Assembly: GCA_016748015.1 (NCBI GenBank)
Contig: JAAOMT010000586.1
Coordinates: 914,534 to 978,533 of the forward strand
Length of the DNA stretch: 64,000 nucleotides
Direction of reading: 5' to 3'
Source: Geosiphon pyriformis
Lineage: Eukaryota; Glomeromycota; Glomeromycetes; Archaeosporales; Geosiphonaceae
Part shown: piece by piece, positions 20,957 to 35,939 of the stretch
How positions within the stretch are numbered: the first letter of the stretch is position 1
Layout of the letters: each line of letters starts with the position of its first letter
Program-made: the position numbers and the translations under genes
The notes under the pieces: model-generated
Seen by the model: only the letters and a program-made list of their open reading frames with translations
The model's database searches: none
Told to the model about the DNA's origin: nothing

Positions 20957-21856
20957 CATTTCAAATTATCACTTATTACATTAGCAAAATATCCGAAATT
21001 ATCATTTAATTAATAACCCAATTTGTACATAACACAAATGTAACCTAATTGCAATGATCAATCATGCAATACCCTAAAATATGTAACATTTAAAAAGTTT
21101 GCCGAAATTTGTAGAAATTTGCCAAAATAATTGATAGTTTACCGAAATATCTAATTGTTTGCAGAAATAACTTGTAGTTCGCCGAAATATAGCTTTAGTT
21201 CAGCAAAATTGTAGAAAAAAACAAAGTTCAAGTTCATAGAATAGTGTTATGACAAGTTGTATAAAAGAAGAGCTTTTCTTTTTGAAAAAATGTATCTTAC
21301 TTTAGATTCATTACTTAGAACTATTCCTACACATATAAAAAGAAATAAATATCAAATAATTTGAAAAACCAAATTCTTTAATTATTGTACTTAGAAAATC
21401 CTCAAAACCCAACTAACATTTTGAAATTGATTAACTACTAATTTCAGTAAACTGTTAGTAACTCCAGGCCTGAATAGAAAACGTTTCCCTTGACAGAATT
21501 CTATTTCTTTTACATTTCTTTTATTTTTCTTTTTTTTTCTTATTACAATTATTAGAGTAGCTTACAAACGAGATTTCTGTAGAAGAGTTGACTTTCACAG
21601 CAAAGTAACTACACATTTTAGTGAGCTTCCAGATGAGCAATTTTTGGGAAAGAGTTGACATTTACTACAACATAACTATATAAAGTAACTGGCAAGGAAT
21701 TGGCCATTCCACTATAAGTCCAGCAGTTCAAATTATAGAAGATAATTTGAAGATAAATTCAGTTATTGGAGGTTCAACCACATACAGACAACATGAATTC
21801 ACAACAAACAGACATCAATGACATTTAAGAAAAGAGACCAAAAACCTCCAGTAACA
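20913..21856 (+). repeat. Copy C 3' LTR (944 bp)
   Basis: It starts TATTACC (TGTTACC in the 5' LTR) and ends AGTAACA (GGTAACA in the 5' LTR). It aligns to 12040-13005 throughout, apart from the 24-bp insertion in the 5' copy. In the first 330 aligned bases I count about 19 differences and all are transitions. It contains the TATA box at about 21260 and the same repeated GAAAT motifs. Confidence 0.9.
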
Positions 21857-22060
21857 GTATTAATAAATAACTTGTAACTGCTGTTTAAAAACCAGTTCCA
21901 AAAGTCTTGGAATTGTCTACTGAATTGTTCTTTAATGGGAAAGCAAATTAAGCAAAAAGACAAAGAATTAAGTTTAATAAAGTCTAAGTTATTTTTGTTG
22001 TGTGTTTCAAAGTGTTCTTCTGATTATTGTGACAGATATAAATAATTATTTATACAATAA
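21857..22060 (-). mobile_element. Probable copy B gag remnant beyond copy C
   Basis: Joining 12039 to 21857 restores an alignment with copy A gag (GTGT then TAATAAAT, as in A at 4185-4200). About 155 bp further, GTTCTT...ATTGTGACAGATAT resembles the zinc-knuckle coding block of A (4415-4445). Similarity fades after about 22060. The support is short stretches only. Confidence 0.45.
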
Positions 22061-23100
22061 GAAACAAAGTAGATTTTAACAACTTTACAGAAAGCATTAC
22101 TTTTATGTTATAGGTTAGAATAATAAGCTAATAGATAATAAAAGAAAATAGAATTATAAAATAATAATAATAATCAAAGAAAGAATTACAATAAAAGAGC
22201 AAATTGAGTAAATAAAAATTCAATATGTGTAATCAATCTTATAAAAATTACAGTCATAAATCTTTTCTGGAAATTTGAAGATAAAAGAATGGTTTGTAAT
22301 TGTCAACAAGATAACATTACTGTTATTATTCTATGTTTTAACTTGGTGATTTTTAGAATCAATAACAAATATTGTTATACTTTTCAATCATTTTTTTATT
22401 CAATGAATCACAAAAGCAAGCAATTACTTTTTAGGCTAATTTTAACAATACAAAATCAAAAAGAGAAAAAGATAAAATATATGAATGCCAACAAGTAATC
22501 TTTTATTTCAAGATGTTTAGATACTTAAAGGTAGAGAAAAGAGAATAAATGATATGAAAAGAAGTAATTGATAATGGATTTTATTTTGTTACTTTGATCA
22601 TGTTTTTCTATAACTAAGAAACCTATTGTTTATATAGCTATTAAAAGTGGTCAATGACCAAGTTAATGACTAGGTTAATAATCAGGTCAATGATCAGATC
22701 AATGGTCAGGCTATTGATCAGGTCAATGATCACTATCTAAAAATAGGGTGGCTAATTATATGACATTAGTGGCTAATACATGTAATAACTAATAAAAAGT
22801 ATGGGTTTTAACCGTAACAATATAAAACTAAATTGTATTTGTTATAAAATAAATGTAAAAATTTACTTTTTAGATGTTTATGTAAATTGTATTAAATTTG
22901 AAATATAAAGAAAAATACAACAAAAAATTGAATGCATAAACATATTTATAATAAACAAATATTAAATAATTACTTGAATAAAATAATAAATTTGTAGTTG
23001 CTTATATTGTTAAAGCATTAAATAAAAAATTTTTGATTGTAACCAAAATTACAATATTAATTGCAGCACTAATTTAAATTTAGATTAGCTTTTACCAACA
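22061..23100. other. AT-rich intergenic stretch without recognised gene
   Basis: No coding pattern was recognised on either strand. The only long frame (22289-22498) is of low complexity and has no relatives in the window. The region contains the 12-bp tandem repeat at 22649-22732. The left end may include more degraded copy B sequence. Confidence 0.5.
22649..22732. repeat. 12-bp minisatellite, 7 units
   Basis: Seven consecutive 12-mers fit the consensus GGTCAATGATCA with one to four substitutions each and no length change. Each unit contains TGATCA or a variant of it. The array lies about 420 bp upstream of the farnesyltransferase gene. Confidence 0.85.
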
Positions 23101-23154
23101 GAGTTCACTAAACACTGTTCCAACGTTCGCGTGTTTTTATATATCTGCTTTAGA

Positions 23155-25444
23155 ATGGGAATTATCGAAGGCGTACAACCGCTCGAAGAGCTATTCACCA
23201 ACCCGGACACGTGTATAACTGAGTCGTGGAAGGAGCAGGTACCATTTAAGAAGTTTTAGGGAGTGCTTATAAAAAAGAGTAAAGCTGTAGCATGCCCCTT
23301 TTAAAACTTACTCAAACCAAATATGGGTTTCAAAATTTTGGATAATGTCAACACTTTAAGTCGCACACCGAAAGAAATATATACGAGTTGTTCAAGGAGG
23401 TGAAAAATTCTCAAGGTCTTGTTACGTAAGTTTTTTGATTTCAAAATCTCAGTATTGCTGGTACAATTGCTAATAATTTTGATATATTTATTTGATGATT
23501 TCCCTCGGTCTGGACGAATTCATTCATTTTTTGCGGACGGTCCATTAATTTTTTCCAAACAACGAGACGATTATAGGGTCAGTCTCCATCGCGAAAAACA
23601 TAGGAATTATTTATTGCGCGGCACCCAACATCTGAGTAGGTATTTTGTGTCTTTGGACGCTAGTAAACCATGGATTTGTTACTGGATTATGCATTCTTTG
23701 GATCTACTGGGTGCTCCGATTACTGCAGATTTAATTAATAGGTACTTTATACAGGGGAAAATTTTCGCATTTAGGGTTTAAGAATTTTTTTGAATGTAAA
23801 GACGCGCCAAATCTACGCAGATTCTAGCACATGAATAAGAATATTAACTTTCACTCATTATTGAAAAAAGTGGAATATCAACACTTGCTAAATACCAGAA
23901 TTCCACAGGGGGATTCGGCGGTGGATCCGGACAAATTTCACACGCGGCTGTTACGTATGCTGCGGTGAATACATTAGCAATTTTTGGTACGAAGGAAGCT
24001 TATGATATAATTGATAGGCAAGTCATTTCCCTTTGTAATATCTTAAGCCTTCTAGTTCTTATAATTTTAAATCCAACTTCACTAATCAATCTGTGAACAG
24101 AGAAAATCTTTATAAATGGTTGCTGAAGCTGAAAAAACCCGATGGATCATTTGTGATGCACGAAGGCGGGGAAGTTGATGTGCGGTTAGGAATCCTTGAA
24201 TTTTTGAGCGCTCATTTACGCCATTTGAAACGGAGTTATTAAATAAAAAACTTAATCTTTCCAGTGGTGCCTATTGTGCATTATCCGTAGCGCTTATGAC
24301 AAATATTCTAACATCGGAACTCATTGCTGGAACCCCTAAATGGATAAAAACGTATGGCACAACCATTCTTGGGTTATTATCAAAAATGATTCAATGAACA
24401 AAATACTACAATTTATATTTCATCACGCTTTGTACTTAGGTGTCAAACTTTTGATGGTGGGATTGGTGGAGTACCAGGTGATGAGGCACATGGTGGGTAT
24501 ACGTTTTGTGGTGTAGCTGCCATGGAAATAATGGGAACAACACATCTTCTTGATATTCCACTGTTATTGGTAGGCCAACATTTACACAACAAAATGTCTA
24601 TGATTCTGCATTAAATCTGCTTGGTAACTCTATATGATCAGTCGTATGCATTTTAGAAATGGGCTGTATCGCTTCAGATGAAGTTGGAAGGTGGGTTTCA
24701 AGGTCGGCCCAATAAACTAGTTGATGGCTGTTACTCGTTCTGGGTTGGTGGCTTGTTCCCCTTATTAGAAGCAATATTAACACGACAACAATATGAAAAG
24801 CGGGCCCAGCCAGGTGGGGAGGAACTCGCTTCGTTTGTTGGTATGTCTCCATATAACCAAAAAATTTGGCGGAATTTTTTTGATTATTAATTTAATGAAG
24901 TATCTGTTTCTTTAGCCCAACCGTTATTTGATCGCGGTAAATTCTAAAATTCTTAATACGTCAACAATTGATATTTAATCACCTGTGTATTAAAGATTGC
25001 TTCATTTTACGCGAAAACAGAAGCTCTTCAGGAGTATATACTGGTCGCATGTCAGTCGCCCGGTGGTGGACTCATTGATAAGCCTGAAAAAGGACCCGAC
25101 TACTATCACACATGTTATTGCCTAAGTGGGTTATCCACTGCTCAGCATCATATTATTTTCGACGTGAATAGAGAAGAAGAACTAACAAATGAAAGACGAC
25201 ACACAAATAGTAACAGTTTGAGTGGCAGGGAGCGATCATTGTTATGGGTAGAAGAAGTGTTGGGAAAAAATGTGGTCGGCTTGCCAGAAAATATCGTGGT
25301 AGGTTATTGATTTTCAACTTTTCTATTCAGTGAAGTCATTCAAAATTGATTAGGCCCATTTTTTTTCAGCGCGCAACCCACCCGGTTCATAACGTTTCTC
25401 TTCCTAAAGCTCATGCGATAATCAATTATTACAAAGACTTGTAA
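23155..25444 (+). CDS. RAM1: Protein farnesyltransferase subunit beta
   Basis: Eleven exons: 23155-23238, 23361-23425, 23577-23741, 23871-24017, 24101-24184, 24265-24351, 24440-24569, 24657-24840, 24916-24936, 25021-25298, 25370-25444. The sum is 1,320 nt, 439 residues, close to human FNTB. The product is the beta subunit of CaaX farnesyltransferase, which attaches farnesyl to Ras-type proteins in the cytosol. Prenyltransferase alpha-alpha barrel repeats are evident: GGFGGGSGQ, GGIGGVPGDEAHGGYTFCG, GGFQGRPNKLVDGCYSFW and GGLIDKPEK. The zinc ligands are the Asp and Cys of DGCYSFW and the His of YYHTCYCLSGLS, all present. Intron 4 has a GC donor, and exon 9 is a 21-nt microexon. It faces the CTK3-like gene tail to tail. 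Confidence 0.92.
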
Positions 25445-26330
25445 CATATTTAAGTTAGTTTCTTTTGTATTTTTATTCCTCATTTTATATTCATTCACAT
25501 ATTATAAATTCAAAGCTAAAAAATGCTCTTGGCTGTTGAAAATTGAGCCCATTAGTTTGAGAACCAAAAACAAGCGCAATATGAGATTGCAAATTTCGTC
25601 CGAGTTAAGCTGAACAATGTGAAAATGCCTAATTCAAGTTAAAAATTAAGCCCACATGTTTCTCTTGCCACAATGATTTGCATGGATACTTCTCATCAGT
25701 TCTCCCCGAGAACCATTTATGGTTTTCCCACGATTGCTTCCTAGGGCTACCATTAATAGAAAAATAACTCACACCTTGTTTCTCTCACAAGTGATTACCA
25801 GTAAATCGTAGCGTCGCTAAGAGTCGGTTTGATTAACAAACCTTCGTGAATTTTCTAAGAATATTTTCGTTGACTTCGAGTTGCTGATAATTTCCGCTAT
25901 TACTCGCAATCCCTTATCGATCTGATATAGTAATTTTTAGTTTAACGAAGACTTCTCAGGTAAATCTAGATGATTAACTAGGTCGCCATTCAGTAAAAAG
26001 AATTCTAAATGTAAGTCACCATAAATTGTTTTCGCCTATAAATTCTGGGTGCTTTCTCATCATGTCAAGACTCTAAATGTAAATAACTCTGGGTATTCCC
26101 TCATCAAATCCTTGTAGTGATTAATTATCAGGTAGGTCTGAGAATGTTTCTTTTCCTGTTTCAGTTCTCTTATGGAATTTATATTACTCGAGGAATCTTT
26201 GGACTCCTTCGAAATAGTTAAAGGATTTGACATCTGCTCCCGAAACGATGGATTCCGAAGCAAAAAAATGGATTAACCCATTCGCTCATTTGAATTTTCA
26301 ATAGATTGATCACCTATCCTGAGATAATTG
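25445..26330. other. Convergent intergenic region
   Basis: This lies between the stop codons of the farnesyltransferase beta gene and the CTK3-like gene. One minus-strand frame at 26060-26263 ends without recognisable domains and is probably downstream untranslated sequence. Nothing else was seen. Confidence 0.5.
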
Positions 26331-27711
26331 TCATAGAGTTTCGGGGGTATCACTGTCCAATTGCAAGGCATATTGGGCCTCCTCCAGCATTTCATGCCAT
26401 GGATAGCTTGGTATGTATCTGTAATTATCGGTCATTAATTCATCATAATTTATCTCGTCGTTTTCTGAAATGTTTGCCCAAGCCTCTTCAAATTCGGAAT
26501 TTATCCCTTGCTGAGGTGGCGGCCGAAGCCACATGTGTTCGCGGATACGTTTATGCTAGCAAATTAAAAAATGAATCATTATTTTGAAGGTTATTATCAA
26601 GTTCATTGTTGAATCAGGGATGTAAAAGTTAAAAATTTACTTGTTCGCGATCATATTCCATGCGTTTCAAGATTTCTTCCTTCCGGAAGGTAGTGGCTGT
26701 TACAGGAGGAGAGCTAATTCAAAATAAAATATAAATGATTTCTTCTTAATACTGGAGCTTGGGTCAAATTTAGACAAACTATAGCAATGCACTCAAATAA
26801 CCAGGAGCATTTTTTAAGGAATGTTAAAGAATAATTTAAAAATTATACCTTTGCTCACGTTCCCTTAAAACCTGTTCAGCCGCGTCAATCACGGCATCAG
26901 GATGATAACCTTTTTCTCTCCAAATCGAGAGCACCTTGGGGGAATTTGTATAATTAGCGCGTACTGCTAATTTCTCAGACTCCCCTTTGCTGTAAATCAA
27001 GGTAAGGCTTTTTCATCTCACCTTGCGCGTATTTGCAATGTTTAGCCTTCCCTCTGCTCCTTCAGGAACGATGTTTGCGACTATACCAGCCAAGTTTTGC
27101 CTGATTAAGTCGGTATAGCCTGTGAACTTTTTCCATAAGGAGGCCTCTGTCATATAATCGTAGAGGTTTAAGTAGTTTAGGCGATGAATTACTTTAGCCT
27201 GTTAATATGCCGCGTACGAGAGCAACAGCAATATAAAGATTTTATCGGTTAATTTAGTGGTAATTTTGCACGTTTATACGAGCTAAAAATTTTAAAGACA
27301 TTTTTGAAATTCTGAATTGACATAATTTTTATTGCTTGTCATTTGCGAAACGATAGATAGGACCAAAATATTTTATCTGAAGCTATAGAGTTTACGAGAT
27401 ATCTTAAGAGCACGATAATGCGAAGCTAGAATACTATTAATCACTTTTCAATATCATAACCGGAAAAGATTATCGAGGCAAAGCAAATTTTGCAAGAAAG
27501 CTCTGCTTTTGTCCTTTAGAAAGAGCTTTCGAAAGAAATTTAACTGTTATTTGTATACCTCTTCCAAGGACTCGTTAATACAGCTGAACAAATCCTCGCA
27601 GTGAACGCGGTGACATATAGCAAAGGCACAGGCATCTTTTTGAGTAGCTTGATAATGTGACATCTTCTTTAGAAAACGTAAAAAGTCAAGTCGAGCTTGG
27701 AACGGGTCCAT
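26331..27711 (-). CDS. CTK3: CTD kinase subunit gamma, CTK3-like
   Basis: Exons in coding order: 27711-27559, 27198-27022, 26934-26849, 26713-26641, 26555-26331, giving 714 nt and 237 residues. The start MDPFQARLDFLRFL is the characteristic opening of fungal CTK3 proteins, followed by the CID-like helical domain (KKFTGYTDLIRQNLAGIV, NTRKVLSIWREKG). The C-terminal part has the family's basic RMEYDRE...HKRIREHMWLRPPP and an acidic end. CTK3 is the regulatory third subunit of the kinase that phosphorylates Ser2 of the RNA polymerase II CTD, so it acts in the nucleus. The first intron is long for this locus (360 nt). It is divergent from the carrier gene with 243 bp between the start codons. Confidence 0.85.
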
Positions 27712-27954
27712 GGTTTTATTAATGGTAGAGGAGCGGAGATTGTTGGCGGATACTTTGTTTTAGGTAGAACCTAGACGTAAGAAAAAGAGGTTAAGAAACA
27801 AGTCTTTGCAATTTGAAAACAACTTCTAAAATAGGTCATCAAAGCCCACTGTTCAGGGTAACTTATCAGTAGGATCTGTCTGTCAGGGTATATCTGATAT
27901 GATGATTTTATTGCTCAAAAAAGTTTCTTCTGCAATTTTTGTAAATTTGCCTCG
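27712..27954. promoter_or_regulatory. Bidirectional promoter region, CTK3-like / SAL1-like
   Basis: Only 243 bp separate the two start codons on opposite strands, so both promoters must lie here or overlap. No clear TATA box is seen. Pyrimidine-rich stretches precede both starts. Confidence 0.45.
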
Positions 27955-30161
27955 ATGTCTAAAACGAATCCAAAGAAAATAGAGACTGACCTCCCAAATA
28001 ATATATCTATCTCCGAAAAACCATCCTTTCGACTGGTATCGGAGCCTCTCGTGTCTCGAGAGGTACTAAGAACACCAAGTTCTCCCAGACAATCTCCAAA
28101 CTCTACGAAATTAGTTCTTTCAGAACACCCTTCTTACCCACCCTCTTTTCACGAAAATGAAGCGGCTCGGGCAGTTCGCATACATTCAACGTTTGCCGGG
28201 CTTGACAAAAACGGTACTGGCTTTCTTGACCGTGATAAAATACAGAAAGGCTTGAGCGAGCATAAATTTCCAGCACGCAACAAGTATGCATCAGAACTCT
28301 TACAAAGATGTGATACTTCGAAAGATGGTGTGGTGGACTTTGACGAATTCAAGGCTTTTGTCGAGGAAAAGGAAAAAGAGTTGTGGAAGCTTTTCCTCGA
28401 GATTGATAAAAGTCGAGATATGCACTTACAACCAGAAGAACTGGAGGGGGCTTTCCGGAAAGCGGGTGAGGTTTACACCTAACCATATAATTAAAGTCAA
28501 TTTCATGTATGAACTTTCTTTCATCTCACAATAAAATGCCTTTAATTATATCAGGCATTCAATGCACCAAAGAAGAAATCAAAAAGTTTATTGATATTAT
28601 GGATCAAGATGGCAATGGAATCATTGATTTCGGAGAATGGCGAGATTTCCTTTTGGTATTTGGTAGTTGAATTGAGAATTCTCCAATTGAGCTTCTCGGA
28701 TTTTCTAAATTTAATCAGAATTTTTGTCCAGCTGCTTCCAAGTGAAACGAATCTTCAGGAAATATATAATTTCTATCAATCGGGAGCTCAAGTTAATATT
28801 GATGGTGAAGTAGTGATTTCGCCAACAGATCCAAAGTATTTTCTTGCGGGAGCCATAGCTGGTAGGCTATCTGATTATGTTTGCTTTACCTTGGTGAGCG
28901 TAGAAAACCAAATTCTAAGTCTTATTGGTGCAACAGTTCTTTAACTAACCCTTCCTTTAGGGGCTGTCAGTCGGACCGCTACTGCGCCTTTCGATCGTCT
29001 GAAAATATATCTCCAAACACAGACCGTTTCACCACGGAAATTAAACGTCTTTGTGAAAAGAGGGAAAAAGCTTAATGAATTGAATGAAATTCCATCTATA
29101 CCCCCTGGCTGGAAGAAAGCTACCACCGCCATTAAGGAATTATATCAAAAAGGTGGAATATTAAACTTCTTTCGTGGGAATGGACTTAATGTTGCTAAAA
29201 TCGTTCCAGAGAGTAGGTTTGTGTGCGGCCAGTAAATAAACGTTGTTGGTGTGGCTTTAGTTACTATGAATTTACACTAATATTTAATCCAAATTTCCAA
29301 CTTATTAGCATAAAGTTTTATGCTTATGAACAATCAAAAGCTATAATTGCTTATTCGATGGGTACCGAAGATATAGAATCGATAGGAATTTCAGGAAGAT
29401 TTCTTGCTGGGGGGATAGCCGGCTTGATGTCTCAATTTATAATATATCCATTGGAAACTCTCAAAACGAGGTTAATGAGCTCAGCGGGTATGGGATCTCC
29501 ATCATTGAAAGGGAGTCTTTTACTACGCACGGCTAAAGATATGTGGAATATACAAGGGACACGGACATTCTACAAAGGCTTGACTCCTGCTATGATTGGA
29601 GTGTTTCCATATGCCGCGATTGACATGAGCATATATGAGAGCCTAAAAATGGCATACAGGAAGTGGGAAGAAAAACGGGATACTGTTAAAAAGTCAAACC
29701 AGTTTAGCGCGCTTCTCTCATTAGGTTGTGGAACGACGTCTGGTTCTATAGGGGCGACAATAGTATATCCTTTATCGCTTGTGCGCACACGGTATGATTT
29801 CAAACCTTTTTCACCATTAAGAATTTGAGATAATTTTGGCCCTTTATTCCGTTGTATATTCTCATTACCCGATAAAATATATGACATTGAGAACTTTTAG
29901 ATTACAGGCCCAAGGTACCCCAGGACATCCACAAACATATGCTAACGCGTTGGATGTTATTAAAACAACATATTCTAACGAAGGTATTCGTGGATTTTAC
30001 AAGGGATTGGCACCAACATTAATAAAGGTGAGTATGTTCTTTGATGTCGATAATGTTCTCAAAACTCAGTTATATGCTATCTTTTGATATAGGTTGTTCC
30101 AGCCGCAGCGATCACCTACTTGGTTTATGATCAAACGAAGCATAAAATGAAATTAAGCTAA
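27955..30161 (+). CDS. SAL1: Ca2+-dependent mitochondrial ATP-Mg/Pi carrier, SAL1-like
   Basis: Exons: 27955-28465, 28555-28655, 28732-28861, 28961-29216, 29309-29791, 29901-30027, 30093-30161, giving 1,677 nt and 558 residues. After a Ser/Pro-rich start, four EF-hand loops are visible: [27 protein letters not shown] (poor consensus) and DQDGNGIID. Three mitochondrial carrier repeats follow with the signatures PFDRLK, PLETLK and PLSLVRTR. This is the short Ca-binding carrier (SCaMC/Sal1) architecture: the EF-hand half faces the intermembrane space and gates ATP-Mg/phosphate exchange across the inner membrane. A general calcium-binding carrier of another substrate is a less likely alternative. 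The gene ends 236 bp from the PRMT3-like stop codon. Confidence 0.92.
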
Positions 30162-30397
30162 ATAAAATTATTTTAGAGAGTATCGAAAAATTCTCAACTG
30201 TATTTATATCTTTTCATTTTAGTAAAGTAACTTTTTTCGCAAATCCACTTATTTAATTCTGAATTAGAAAGACTTGAGCATTAAATTTTTTCATTATTTG
30301 GGATTTCAATGTTGACCCTGTTAGAAAAGGTAACTAAGCAGTATTCTAACAATTCAAATTAATATATCAAAATTACCCTTAGTCAGATATTAGAAAT

Positions 30398-33251
<2,854 letters not shown>

Positions 33252-34630
33252 TTGTTCGACAAGTCACGCGGAAAATTTTGAAATGAAATGCTCTCCGATC
33301 GGATATTCAACCTAGATCTAATTAAAAGCAAAGATTTTACAAATAGCCATGACTCGTGCGTTTTTTACATGTGACTAGCCACCCAAGCTGGTCAAGATTA
33401 AACTACAAAAAAAAACATACTCAAAACAAACATTCTATGCATAATTGCAATTATATTATTGCTTTCAACTATACCAGCCAACCATATTTGCATCAGACTT
33501 AATATCATGATTTTATAGCTTTTAAAGAGTTATTAATTTATTAAAAATATTATTACTAACAAAAAGAATTATATTATTATTATTTATAATTTTATTAGAA
33601 AACCCATCTATTTTACATTTTAATTTAAGATTCACTATATTTGTACACAATTTACAAATAATTTTACCAATATTGTAAATAATTTTCTTAATTGCAAAAA
33701 GTTTTTTTAATTTAGTATTTAAAAAAAAATACTTATTAATTTTATAACCAAAGTAAATTCAGCTAATTTAAATTTTAACCATAAAATTAGCAATAACAAC
33801 AGAATAAAAAGCCAAAATAATAATAATTTATATATATATATATAATTTTGTATAAGTAAAATAATTTGTATAAAAAACCAATTTTTTAATTTTAAAAACA
33901 ATACAGCCAAAAAAATTTTATTAACTTGGGTTTAAAAGTATTTTTTAAAATGATTATTTTTTTAATTAAAAAAAATTTTAACATTGTTATTTAATAAAAA
34001 CAGATTAACAAATCAAAACAATATCTAAAAATATATATAATTTAAAATACATAATTTTATATTATTATTATTTAATAAATTTTAACTTAATACTAAAAAC
34101 TTTGTTAAAAATACTTATTATATTTTTAATATTACTTATAATAATTTTAAAAAATATTATAAAAAACAATAACAATAAAATTAAAATTAAAATCAAATAT
34201 TACACAATTTTAAGAAAATAAATTAACAAACTTAATTATATAATAATATTCAAAAAATTTAAAATATAAATTTTATACAAAAAAATTAAATATTGTCTTT
34301 AAAAACAGATTTTAATTTAAAAAAACATGTAAAAATTTGAATATAATTTTAATAAAACCAACAGTATTTTTAAAAAACATTATTTTTATTTAATTAATTT
34401 AATTTTTAAAATTAAATAATTTAAAATTATATGTAAAATCATAATTTGTTTTATTTTTAAAATTAATAAATATTAGCTAAAATTTAATCTATTAATTAAA
34501 ATTAATTTTGGTAAATATATTATTATTATTATTATTAAATAAAAAAAAGCTATTATTTATAATTAAATTTAGAAAAATCTGCAAAAAAACTTTTTTTCTT
34601 GTTAATTTTCTGGTTATAATAAGAACTTAA
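33252..34630. other. Very AT-rich stretch without recognised gene
   Basis: It is composed almost wholly of A/T runs, with a short TA microsatellite at about 33830-33844. The left 100 bp are the 5' flank of the PRMT3-like gene. The few open frames (for example 33719-33910, minus) are low-complexity hydrophobic translations of T-rich DNA. Confidence 0.6.
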
Positions 34631-34631
34631 T

Positions 34632-35935
34632 TCACAGATCAGTTATGATTAAGTATATAACACATAGTAAAATTTTATACAAATCTACTATTAGAAGCAC
34701 CAAACACTGGTTTTTTATGCTATTAGCAGCTACTGTATTAATCAAAGCAATTAATAATACAAATATATGAACTTTTGCAAAAATAGTAAATAAAAACATG
34801 TGTACAAGATAATAATAATTCTGCTTTTTTTCATGGTTTTTGCTATGTAAGAAACCAGCATTTTTGCCTCCATTTATATAGTAAAAGTTATCAGCATTCA
34901 ATAATTCAAAATTTTTACAATTAATAATATGCCTTTTTTTGGAGAAAGTGTAAAAGCTTACAAAGATTTTATAACTATAGCACACTTAATTGGCTTTATT
35001 ACACCCATACTCTCTTTTTTGTTAAGCAAATTAAAATTAATTAAAGTGTTTTTTTGTTATAACTTGGCAGTTGTTTGTCAAGCTTACATAGGAAAAAATT
35101 AACCACACCCTCATTTATTGTTTTATCATCTTAATTAGTATGTTCATCAGTTTTTTTATGGGAACAATATGACCAAAAATAAGAAAACTGAAACATGATG
35201 AGAATGATATCAATTTTGCAGGTGGTTTTTCTTATTATTTATTTTCTATAGCTATTGTATCTTCTGAAGAACTTTTAGCTTTATTAATTTCTAATATTTA
35301 TTATACTTGTTTATTTGCAGTATCTTTAAAAGCACAAAAAAACCTCCCAATCTAATTTTGAATTGTATTTACTTTTGGAACATCCTTTTACACAATTTTT
35401 TCTGATTCTACAAATCTTATAAGTTCAATTTGTATTTCTTTTGCTAATATGCGATCTTAAGAGTTTGAATTTCCATTTATAAAAAAACTTTGCAACAACA
35501 TATTTATTTTTTTTGACATATGTTTTCTTTTTTCTTTTCCACTCATTTTCTGATTATGTTTTAGTGCCCATCTTTTTGGTAGTAGGTATTTTTGATCAAT
35601 CAGGTTATGATTCTTTTGATTAAAATTCTATATAAGATTTTATGAACACAATTAAAAGACTTACTTTAGATTAAAAGCAGTGGCATCTTAATTTATATTT
35701 TACAAATATGAGGTTAATATCAAACAATCTTATTATTTTATTTAGAATCAATTCAAGAAGACACATTGACTTCATAATCTTTTTTTGGTCTTTTCAATAG
35801 TCAGTTTTATTATTGATTAATTTCTAATATCATCTATTCTTTAAGTATTTTTTAATTAAATATAAAGATAATATTAGTATTATTTATATTATTGTTGCTA
35901 CAAACAATCTTCAGATTAAATCTACTTAATATTTA
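34632..35935. other. AT-rich region with short unrecognised frames
   Basis: A minus-strand frame of 117 codons (34632-34985) and shorter plus-strand pieces (for example around 35600-35770) have more normal codon composition than the surrounding A/T runs. That suggests old coding sequence. I recognise no domain and cannot join the pieces in one frame. Debris of a mobile element is a reasonable guess, because a broken transposase-like gene lies immediately to the right. Confidence 0.3.
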
Positions 35936-35939
35936 TGGC

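Larger units (their letters stand above)
12040..21856 (+). mobile_element. Ty3/gypsy LTR retrotransposon, copy C (complete, decayed)
   Basis: This is a 9.8 kb element with two LTRs, PBS, one long gag-pol reading, an extra ORF and a polypurine tract. Gag, protease, cysteine-rich part and dUTPase are in one frame from 13051 to about 17490. RT, RNase H and integrase continue in another frame to 20051, and one missing base near 17490 accounts for the change. The ancestor therefore probably made a single polyprotein of about 2,330 residues. About 30 in-frame stops interrupt it. The flanks GTGT (12036-12039) and GTAT (21857-21860) may be a mutated 4-bp target duplication. Confidence 0.9.

Noticed and set aside
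22649-22732. CRISPR array
   Set aside because: Units are directly adjacent 12-mers without spacers, in a eukaryotic context.
24598-24852. Minus-strand ORF in the farnesyltransferase gene
   Set aside because: Antisense to exon 8, which carries the conserved zinc-site block on the plus strand.
26060-26263. Small minus-strand ORF as an extra exon of the CTK3-like gene
   Set aside because: The CTK3-like frame ends at a good stop (26331) after the family's C-terminal block, and there is no splice donor that would include this frame.
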